This document shows positions 18,075-24,235 of a DNA stretch of 24,235 nucleotides, piece after piece. The notes beneath the pieces are model-generated. The model was given only the letters and a program-made list of their open reading frames with translations, was not told the DNA's origin and ran no database searches. The translations under genes were made by a program, and so were the position numbers. Position 1 is the stretch's first letter. Every line of letters begins with the position of its first letter. The stretch lies in the NCBI GenBank assembly GCA_964544635.1, contig CAZJCK010000053.1, positions 1 to 24,235 on the forward strand, in the 5' to 3' direction. The DNA comes from CAZJCK01 sp964544635. Its GTDB lineage: Bacteria > Zixibacteria > MSB-5A5 > GN15 > FEB-12.

Positions 18075-19328
18075 ATGAAGAACCGTCTGACCATCCTGAC
18101 CCTTCTGGCAGCCTTTACATTCTTCATGAGCTGCTCCGATGACGACAACCCGGTGGGGCCGAACGGCCCGGACAATGAGCTGGCCATTGTCCGCAGCGCC
18201 TTTCAGCGTTCCAGCGAACCGGTTCACGTGCAACAGACTGGTGCCATCCGCGGCTCAAAGATACTCTGGCACGGCCTGCGCAATCCGATCCCGGTCACTG
18301 ACATCTGGGACAGTAGTACGGCGTCCGGCGAAGGAGCAATCCGCCCGTTTCGCATCATCTCGCGGCCGGACAGTATGAGGGTCGATACCCAGCTCCAGAT
18401 CATCGACACGGCATTTGTTCTGGACTTTGACACCACCTACTACAGTTGCAGAGTATACGACATCGGCAGCGGCAGTTGTGCCGACTGGGAGGTAACAACC
18501 GACCCGCAAGATGCCGATTCGGTCTTTGTCGATACCACTACTGATACTCTCCGCGATACATTGATTGCAAGTGTCGATTCAGTTGCAGCGCCATCGTGGA
18601 ACGGAATTACAGCCTGTATCGAGAACTACAACTTTACATACAACGACTCGCTGGTGCTCGAAATCCGCATGCGCGGTGATCGTGGTCTGCTGCATTTCGA
18701 TCTGGGAATGATATCGGAGGATACTGATGGTGACGGTGTCAACGACACCGAGGACCTCAATCAAAATGGCGCAATTGAACAGGCGGAAGATGTCGGGTTG
18801 GATGGTCTCGCGGACATGAACGAGCCGTCGTACAACGGAGCAGTCAACCCTGATCCGCATGGCGACAACTGGTACTTCGATGGCCATGGTGAATGTCCTC
18901 TGCCGCAGATACAGCAGTCGCAGTGTGATGTTCCGTCGAATTACTATGAGTGGTTGAATGGCACCGAAGGAAACAGCGAGGATCCGGCGATGCAGGGGAA
19001 TCCGGATGAGGAGAAGATGGGCCCGACGTTCAACAGTATCAATGCCTACTTGTCGGTGCTCCTGGACCTGTCGGATACATCGTCGGCGCAAAGCCTCTAT
19101 GTTCCCGGCTCGATCTACCCGGCGCCCGGTTCGAATCCAACCAATGGCTACTGGCAAACCTGGCGGATACCGCTCAGCGGCGACCGGATCGGATGGGTCT
19201 CCCCGGCCAGTCCCAGCCAGATAAACCTGACACATTTCCGCGTCTGGATTCAACACCTGCCATTCGGCGCGACGGTTGATACGGTGACAGTCGCGCAGTG
19301 GCGGGTCGTGCACGTGGATGAGTTGTAG
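18075..19328 (+). CDS. Surface lipoprotein with calcium-type repeat and SprA-like module
   Basis: The 417-residue protein has a lipoprotein signal ending FFMSC (C20 lipidated) followed by SDDDN, an acidic stretch that in Bacteroidetes favours surface display. Residues about 38-210 are beta-rich and unrecognised. Next comes DTDGDGVNDTEDLNQNG (about 216-232), a thrombospondin type 3-like calcium motif, then EDVGLDGLAD, YYEWLNGTEGN and NGYWQTWRIPLSG. This order of motifs resembles the repeated modules of SprA, the outer-membrane translocon of type IX secretion, but the protein is far too short to be SprA. It could be a related stand-alone domain or a secreted carbohydrate-binding protein. The ATG at 18075 follows GGGGAGGAG. 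The gene stands alone between two direct repeats. Confidence 0.7.
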   Translation: MKNRLTILTLLAAFTFFMSCSDDDNPVGPNGPDNELAIVRSAFQRSSEPVHVQQTGAIRGSKILWHGLRNPIPVTDIWDSSTASGEGAIRPFRIISRPDSMRVDTQLQIIDTAFVLDFDTTYYSCRVYDIGSGSCADWEVTTDPQDADSVFVDTTTDTLRDTLIASVDSVAAPSWNGITACIENYNFTYNDSLVLEIRMRGDRGLLHFDLGMISEDTDGDGVNDTEDLNQNGAIEQAEDVGLDGLADMNEPSYNGAVNPDPHGDNWYFDGHGECPLPQIQQSQCDVPSNYYEWLNGTEGNSEDPAMQGNPDEEKMGPTFNSINAYLSVLLDLSDTSSAQSLYVPGSIYPAPGSNPTNGYWQTWRIPLSGDRIGWVSPASPSQINLTHFRVWIQHLPFGATVDTVTVAQWRVVHVDEL

Positions 19329-19350
19329 CGCGAATAAGTCGAAGATTTGT

Positions 19351-19510
19351 AGCGCAGATCGGTAAGTCCGGCGCCTGCCGGGACGCAGAGGCCTGCGTTT
19401 GCTTCTTTGGGGCCTGGCGGTTGTGCACAGGTGTGATGCAAAGATGATCAGTTTGGTCTCCGGCTCAAGGCTGCGGCGAAGAAGAACCCACCTGAACGGT
19501 GGCGTATCGC
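19351..19510 (+). repeat. Long direct repeat, copy B (downstream of lipoprotein gene)
   Basis: This is the second copy of the repeat at 17756-17910, starting 22 bases after the lipoprotein stop. The hairpin CCACC-TGAAC-GGTGG (19488-19502) matches the one in copy A, with a T-to-C change that turns a G-U pair into G-C. A shorter direct repeat TTGTAGCGC (19323-19331 and 19347-19355) sits at its left edge, the first overlapping the stop codon. The remaining bases before 19536 show nothing further. Confidence 0.8.
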
Positions 19511-19535
19511 TCTATGACTGGTTCGAACAGGCGAG

Positions 19536-20381
19536 TCAATCGAAGTAGTGCAGTTGCCCGGGGGCAAATTCCCAATTGGGCGTGATCAGCGTATCACCAA
19601 AGTTGCACCGATACCACGGATTGAGAGCGGCGTCGTTGGCGTTGACAAGGATGTGAAAGTCCTGTGCCGGCGTGAACCCCTGCGCTGCCAGGAAGATCCG
19701 CTCGCCGGTCTGGTCGTGCACTGCCACATCCATCACAATGACGACATGTCCCGGAAAGCCACCGTCGATGAACAGATCGCCCGGCATCATTTCGTGCATA
19801 CTGCGGCGTCGCGGCAGGTCGCGCTGCAATGAGTACGACCCGGCGTACATGAATACGGTGTCGAGGTAGTCGCGGAAGTTTCGGTACGATGAATCAAGCG
19901 GCGCACTCCGTCGCCATGTAACCGAGTTGCCATCAACCTCCGGCCGCCAGCCGTCAATCCATCGCGACCATCGAGCGGTGTCGCCGCTGGTGAATCTGAA
20001 CGCAATCTCGTCAGGCCGCCCGCGCCACCGAAGATACTCCGCTCGCAGCCGCATGGCGGCATCGGCGCACTGTTGCAGGTCGCGGTTGCCGATATCGATA
20101 TCGAGCACGCCGTTTTGCACCGACTGGTCATCACGCGCCGAACCGTCGTATACAATCACCGGGGCACCGACCGGATTGAGCGGCAGGCCGCGCAGCCAGT
20201 GGGTGAAGCTCGATGAGTCGGCGGCAATGCGTGAATACCCCGGCGGCGTTGCGATCCGCGATTCAATGCCGACGACCCGGGCGGTATCGGCCAACCAGAG
20301 GTAGTGTGCCGACAACACGAGGGTGGCGCCGCAGGTCAATACTAACAGCAAAAGGAATATTGTGCGAAGAAATATCGGCAT
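19536..20381 (-). CDS. DUF4846 domain protein
   Basis: The 281-residue protein begins with a hydrophobic signal anchor (MPIFLRTIFLLLLVLTCGAT) and is otherwise extracytoplasmic. The C-terminal half has the DUF4846 wording GDLFIDGGFPGHVVIVMDVA, FLAAQGFTPAQDFHIL and a final ITPNWEF. The conserved GH in FPGHVVIV and the FLAAQ-F-PAQ segment suggest a peptidase-like or NlpC/P60-like fold, but I cannot assign a reaction. Its length is normal for the family. It lies 32 bases downstream of the kinase gene on the same strand, so it is likely in the kinase operon. No clear Shine-Dalgarno precedes the ATG at 20381, so translational coupling or another start is possible. Confidence 0.8.
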   Translation of the reverse strand: MPIFLRTIFLLLLVLTCGATLVLSAHYLWLADTARVVGIESRIATPPGYSRIAADSSSFTHWLRGLPLNPVGAPVIVYDGSARDDQSVQNGVLDIDIGNRDLQQCADAAMRLRAEYLRWRGRPDEIAFRFTSGDTARWSRWIDGWRPEVDGNSVTWRRSAPLDSSYRNFRDYLDTVFMYAGSYSLQRDLPRRRSMHEMMPGDLFIDGGFPGHVVIVMDVAVHDQTGERIFLAAQGFTPAQDFHILVNANDAALNPWYRCNFGDTLITPNWEFAPGQLHYFD

Positions 20382-20413
20382 GACTGGTCAGAAGGTCGGT
20401 TTGTCACAACATC

Positions 20414-23400
20414 TCAAGGTGTCGTGTGTTCGTCAATAGTGCGCGCCAGTTCGCGCGCTTCGATAGCCGGCAGGTAATCCGGATCGGCGTCGCGCCAGAT
20501 ATCGAGCGCCAGGTTGAGGTGGCGTTGTGCGTCAACATACCGATTGCGCGCCACTGCCAGGCGTGCCGCCTCGAGATGGGTCCGGGGTGCGTTGGGGTGC
20601 ATCTTAAGAGCATCGGTAAGGTAATTCTCGGCCTCGGTATACGCTCCCGCCGAGCGATAGGCGCGGGCGAGGTCGCGCATAGTTTGCAGTGAGAGCGGAT
20701 CGAACTCGAGCAGGTGTTGGTAGCGGCCGATCGCTTTGTCGTAGTTGCCGCGCTCTTCGGCGATGATTCCCTCGGCGCGGAGGATCGATGCTTCCATCAG
20801 CCGAATACCGTACAGGTCGATCACTTCCCGCACCTCCGGTATGGCGTTCTTGAGCGCTGCGGTGTCGCGTATAGCGGCAAACACGTGGACTCGTCCCGAC
20901 GCAGCGAATTTGTCGGTGGGCGGCGGCAGTTGCGAGGTCAGTTGATCCAGTACAGCCAGGGCCGAGTCGGCCTGTTGTACGTCGACCAGTCGATCGAGCG
21001 TTTCCATCCGCTCAAAGAGCGTCAGCAGTGGCGGCGAGGTCTTTGCGGACTCCTCCAGTTGACGCTCGGTCAGTTCAAAGAACTCATCCATACGACCGCG
21101 CAGGGAGGCATACGCCGCCCGAGCCCGGTAGACATCCTCAAACTGGTCAGGCGTGCGGCTCAACTGCTCGGCATCGTCAAACTGATCCACGGCCTCGTCG
21201 AAGCGCCCCGTAACGACATACAACTGCGCCATCTTCAGCATCGCCTCGACATTCTCCGGCACCATACTCAGGGCGCGGCTGTACTCGGCGCCGGCCTCAT
21301 CGAAACGTCCGGTAGTACGATACAAGTCACCAAGGGTGAGGTAGGCGTCGGGTCGGTTGGGTTCGGCTTCGCGGTAGCGGCTGAAGTATGTGACTGCCGA
21401 ATCGATCATTCCTTCGTTGCGATACAGCCGCCCGACATTGCGAATGAAATCGGTGCGCCCCGGATCGATCCGCAGCACCATCTTGAACTGTTCAATTGCC
21501 TGTTCCGGTTCGTTGCGATACTGGTAGAGGGCACCGAGACCGATGCGGGCATCGATGTCTTCCGGGTACAGCTTGGACCAGTTTTGCAAAACTGCCAGGG
21601 CGCCGTCGCCATCCTGCTGCACCGTATAGAGGAAACGATAGCGAATCTGGAACTGCATGCGTTCCGGCAGCTTGTAGATATACTGCATTGCCTTGCGCAG
21701 GACCTCGGCCTGTTCCTGCGGACGGTTGGCGAAGGCCATGACAAGTTGCATCTCTGAGTAGGCGAGGACAAAGGTGGAGTCGAGTTCGATCGCACGCTGG
21801 AGATGCTCTAGAGCACCCTCCCAGTCGTTTTCCAGCATGACTTCATACTCACCATCCACGAGGGCACGCAGCGCCGGCAGCGATGTTGTGGTCATCTCCG
21901 CAACGGGAAGATCGCGGATCTGCAGATCGGGGTCGCGCGGCACCTCCAGATCGTTGCGCAACAGTACCGACATGCTGTCGACGATGGCGTACAGATCGGT
22001 CATGCGCAGTTCGTGTTGCGCGATCAACTCTCCCGACGAGGTTTCGTACAGGCGCGGCCGGACGATGATCGTATCCCCCACGATGTCGAACGCCCCGGTG
22101 TGGAAGTAGCGCAGGTTTTCGTTCTCGGCGATCTTCCGCTCCAGGGTGAGCGGCAGGCCGGACAATTCATCGAACCCGGCCTGGCGGATTTCGTCGAGGA
22201 AGTTGAAGGCGGGCACGATGTCGAAATACGGGTCCTGCATCAGGTCGTAGCGCATCAGCAGCGTGAAGGCCATCTCCTGCCAGGTGTGGGCGGTGTCGCC
22301 CGAAACATTTTCCAGGAAGAAAAGCGCCACATTCTTGCGGAACGCGCCCTTGGGTATGAGACGGGTAATCGTCTCACCCTCGGCGGTCTCGATACTCACT
22401 TCGGTCGATACCGCCCCCAGTTCTTCAGTACCGTAAAACGTGCCCAGCAGGACCGCGACGATCGCCAGGTTGGCGACCACGATCGGTAAGGACCAGCGCT
22501 TGAGACTGGCGGCGTGACGGTTGGACAGGGCATAGCCGCCAATCATCACAGCCGGCAACAGCCCGAACAGGAGAACGGTGACAAACTCGACCAGGGCCGG
22601 CGCCAGACCGCGCGACTCCGAGATCCAGTCGACCGCAAAGACCGCGATGAATGACATCACGATCCAGGCCGACGTTACCATTGTCGGGCGACGGTGCGCA
22701 ATTGTTGAAGCCGGGCGCAGCGAGCTGCCGCCGGAACCGGACGATACCCGGGAGCCGGTCAGCGGACGGATGTGCGACAGGGAGCGGGTGTTGTCTTCGG
22801 AGGCCAGGCGCTCCAGGTCGGCAAGCAGTTCGTCGGCCGACCGGTAGCGCTGGTTCTTGTCCTTGGCCAGGCAGCGCCCGACGATCTTCTCCAGCCCTTC
22901 AGGGATGTCGGCCGTTTTCGAGGCGACCGGCGGGGGACTGTCGGAGACGATGGCGTTGAAGGTGGCGTGGTCGCTGTCGCGCTTGAAGATCAGCTCGCCG
23001 GTGAGCATCTCGTAAGCCACCACGCCGAGCGACCAGATATCGGTCTGTTTGTCGATCCGGCCGCCCGACACCTGTTCCGGCGACATGTAGGCGACTGTCC
23101 CCATAGTAGCGCCGTCGCGGGTCAGGTCCCCCTCGGCGGCCGACTTGGCCAGGCCGAAATCCATGATCGACACCCGGCCATCGTCGGACAGCATAATATT
23201 CGACGACTTGATATCGCGGTGGATCACCCCCTCACGGTGCGCCGCGCGCAGGCCGTCTGCCGTCTGGATCAGTACACTGAGCGTGTCGCCGAGGGTGAGG
23301 GAACCGTCGCCGACATGCTGCCGCACAGTCCGGCCCTTGAGATACGGCATGGCCAGGAAGGTGAAGCCTTTCCACTCGGAGACCTCGTAGATGGCGCAGA

Positions 23401-23641
23401 CATTGGGGTGGTCGATGGCGGCGGCGGCGCGGGCCTCGCGCAGCAGGCGCTGTTTGAATTCGGCGTTGTGGGCATACATGGCCGGCAGGAATTTGAGCGC
23501 CACCTTACGGTTGAGCTTGGTGTCTTCGGCCAGGAAGACCTCGCCCATACCGCCGGCGCCTATTCGCTCGACGATGCGGTAGTGGTGGACCATCGAGCCG
23601 GGTCCGAGCACAAAGAACGATTTGGTTTCGTCGTCGGCCAT
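20414..23641 (-). CDS. Membrane Ser/Thr protein kinase with C-terminal TPR array
   Basis: The 1075-residue protein has a Hanks-type kinase domain at about 20-280: glycine loop GAGGMGEV (28-35), catalytic lysine K50, HRD 141-143, DFG 161-163 and AYMSPEQ (184-190). A Ser/Gly-rich linker leads to three membrane helices (about 323-342, 350-370, 384-402). A TolB-N-like domain follows (about 435-600, with KNVALFFLENVSGD and FDIVGDTIIVRPRLYE), then a long TPR array to the end, with units such as AIEQFKMVLRIDPGRTDFI and AGAEYSRALSMVPENVEAM. The kinase should face the cytoplasm and the TolB/TPR part may form a sensing or assembly platform. AGGAG lies five bases before the ATG. A -10-like TATAAT sits 38 bases upstream of the start codon. 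The target is unknown. Confidence 0.92.
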   Translation of the reverse strand: MADDETKSFFVLGPGSMVHHYRIVERIGAGGMGEVFLAEDTKLNRKVALKFLPAMYAHNAEFKQRLLREARAAAAIDHPNVCAIYEVSEWKGFTFLAMPYLKGRTVRQHVGDGSLTLGDTLSVLIQTADGLRAAHREGVIHRDIKSSNIMLSDDGRVSIMDFGLAKSAAEGDLTRDGATMGTVAYMSPEQVSGGRIDKQTDIWSLGVVAYEMLTGELIFKRDSDHATFNAIVSDSPPPVASKTADIPEGLEKIVGRCLAKDKNQRYRSADELLADLERLASEDNTRSLSHIRPLTGSRVSSGSGGSSLRPASTIAHRRPTMVTSAWIVMSFIAVFAVDWISESRGLAPALVEFVTVLLFGLLPAVMIGGYALSNRHAASLKRWSLPIVVANLAIVAVLLGTFYGTEELGAVSTEVSIETAEGETITRLIPKGAFRKNVALFFLENVSGDTAHTWQEMAFTLLMRYDLMQDPYFDIVPAFNFLDEIRQAGFDELSGLPLTLERKIAENENLRYFHTGAFDIVGDTIIVRPRLYETSSGELIAQHELRMTDLYAIVDSMSVLLRNDLEVPRDPDLQIRDLPVAEMTTTSLPALRALVDGEYEVMLENDWEGALEHLQRAIELDSTFVLAYSEMQLVMAFANRPQEQAEVLRKAMQYIYKLPERMQFQIRYRFLYTVQQDGDGALAVLQNWSKLYPEDIDARIGLGALYQYRNEPEQAIEQFKMVLRIDPGRTDFIRNVGRLYRNEGMIDSAVTYFSRYREAEPNRPDAYLTLGDLYRTTGRFDEAGAEYSRALSMVPENVEAMLKMAQLYVVTGRFDEAVDQFDDAEQLSRTPDQFEDVYRARAAYASLRGRMDEFFELTERQLEESAKTSPPLLTLFERMETLDRLVDVQQADSALAVLDQLTSQLPPPTDKFAASGRVHVFAAIRDTAALKNAIPEVREVIDLYGIRLMEASILRAEGIIAEERGNYDKAIGRYQHLLEFDPLSLQTMRDLARAYRSAGAYTEAENYLTDALKMHPNAPRTHLEAARLAVARNRYVDAQRHLNLALDIWRDADPDYLPAIEARELARTIDEHTTP

Positions 23642-23678
23642 AGCCTCTCCTGGTGGTGGTTAACTCGCTGCCTTGCAG

Positions 23679-23684
23679 ATTATA
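23679..23684 (-). promoter_or_regulatory. Candidate -10 element for the kinase operon
   Basis: A perfect TATAAT on the minus strand lies 38 bases before the kinase ATG. No good -35 hexamer is found at 15-19 bases, so an activator or an alternative promoter form may be needed. Confidence 0.35.
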
Positions 23685-23785
23685 ACGCATCGGCCGTCGA
23701 CTTAGTTTGCGCGGTTGGCGGTGATTAGTCAACCAGCAAATGGGGGGTGTAGGGGTGTTGTCAGCGGAGGCCATCGACTGGTGCA

Positions 23786-23807
23786 GCGGGTACGTCCTCG
23801 TGCCCGC
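23786..23807. repeat. REP-like intergenic hairpin, copy 3
   Basis: A 9-bp stem (23786-23794 with 23799-23807, including one G-U pair) closes a TCCT loop, about 145 bases upstream of the kinase start codon. It is the most regular of the three copies in the window. Confidence 0.6.
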
Positions 23808-24235
23808 CGGGAGAGATGATACAATGTCATCGCGGCCAAGCCCCGGCGCCAAGCCGGGAAGCAACACTGCTCCGTCTGGAAGTCGGTTTTTGAAGTAATA
23901 TGTGATGGTTTGCGAATTATCATCGAAGTCGCTCCATTGTGCTGTGGATGAGACGACAGAACCCTTGAAATATGACGGTGCGGCAAACGGACCGCACCGA
24001 AACGTCGTGAAGCGGCTTTGATGTTATGCGGCAGCGTTCGTCTCTGCTCGTCCTTTTTTCTATAACATCCGCCTCTGAGGGAATTACGTACGCTTATACG
24101 TTGCACTTACCTTTGACCCGCAGAGTTGTGAGACACGGAAGGGCAGACGTAGATGTCATTGCTTCAATCACGGCACTCGCCTATATTCCCCGCATGGTAA
24201 TGTTCGCGGAGTTCCGGCTCTCCATGCTGCCGGGG

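Larger units (their letters stand above)
23642..24235. other. Intergenic region upstream of the kinase gene
   Basis: No credible gene is seen in this stretch of about 590 bases at the window edge. The 125-codon minus frame at 23729-24106 is rich in Arg and His, lacks a Shine-Dalgarno and includes the REP hairpin, so it is not coding. Besides the promoter and copy 3 of the REP-like hairpin, there are two further palindromes: CCCGGC/GCCGGG near 23842-23860 and an 8-bp perfect stem at 23976-23983 with 23992-23999. Confidence 0.6.

Noticed and set aside
19437..19510. Cyclic di-GMP (GEMM) riboswitch
   Set aside because: Blocks such as CTCCGG and CCCACCTGAACGGTGG are reminiscent, but their order is wrong for the GEMM fold and copy B lies after a gene, not before one.
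20714..21757. 347-codon plus-strand frame antisense to the kinase TPR region
   Set aside because: It mirrors the repetitive TPR codons; His/Gln-rich shadow composition and no family resemblance.
22772..23728. 318-codon plus-strand frame antisense to the kinase domain
   Set aside because: The opposite strand encodes an unmistakable Hanks kinase; this frame has no conserved content.
23729..24106. 125-codon minus-strand gene upstream of the kinase
   Set aside because: It has a random-looking Arg/His-rich product, no ribosome site, and contains a REP-like hairpin.

Overview
The window is a gene-dense, high-GC bacterial chromosomal segment with 15 supported protein genes and no tRNA, rRNA, CRISPR array or insertion sequence that I can see. 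A PEP-CTERM sorting tail, a surface lipoprotein with SprA-like wording, a large Ser/Thr kinase-TPR protein and intergenic palindromic repeats suggest an uncultured Gram-negative lineage near the FCB group (Zixibacteria-like). That placement is inference from gene style, not proof.

Layout. 81-1310 (-) threonine synthase, divergent from a run of + strand genes: a SAM methyltransferase (1465-2211), an M3 oligoendopeptidase (2377-4191), an AlkC-type DNA glycosylase (4197-5309), an exported DUF3179 protein (5377-6420), an FAD/NAD(P) oxidoreductase (6538-7800), a membrane polyferredoxin (7813-8916), a UPF0316-type membrane protein (9023-9628) and a glutathione-peroxidase lipoprotein (9706-10305). 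A convergent - strand operon follows: dnaE (15109-11651), an exported thioredoxin (11641-11090) and a TlpA-like lipoprotein (11082-10537), closed by a strong terminator. Then come a PEP-CTERM protein (-), recA (+), a surface lipoprotein (+) bracketed by 155-160 bp direct repeats, and a two-gene - strand operon of Ser/Thr kinase-TPR protein (23641-20414) and DUF4846 protein (20381-19536).

Main discovery. The DUF3179 gene is split by an in-frame UGA (5695-5697) that falls exactly on the first cysteine of the family's CPLC motif, giving Trp-UGA-Pro-Leu-Cys. A perfect 6-bp hairpin with a 5-nt G-containing loop begins 14 nt after the UGA, as expected for a bacterial SECIS element. I read this as one 347-residue selenoprotein with a Sec-x-x-Cys redox centre, not two ORFs or a pseudogene. 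It lies upstream of a flavoprotein and an Fe-S membrane protein that could pass electrons towards the cell envelope.

Secondary points. Redox and thiol proteins are abundant here (Sec-DUF3179, flavoprotein, polyferredoxin, Cys-type peroxidase, two CxxC thioredoxins). Two repeat families occupy intergenic DNA: short covarying hairpins with a TCCT/TCCC loop (three copies) and the longer direct repeat around the lipoprotein gene. Threonine synthase looks leaderless.
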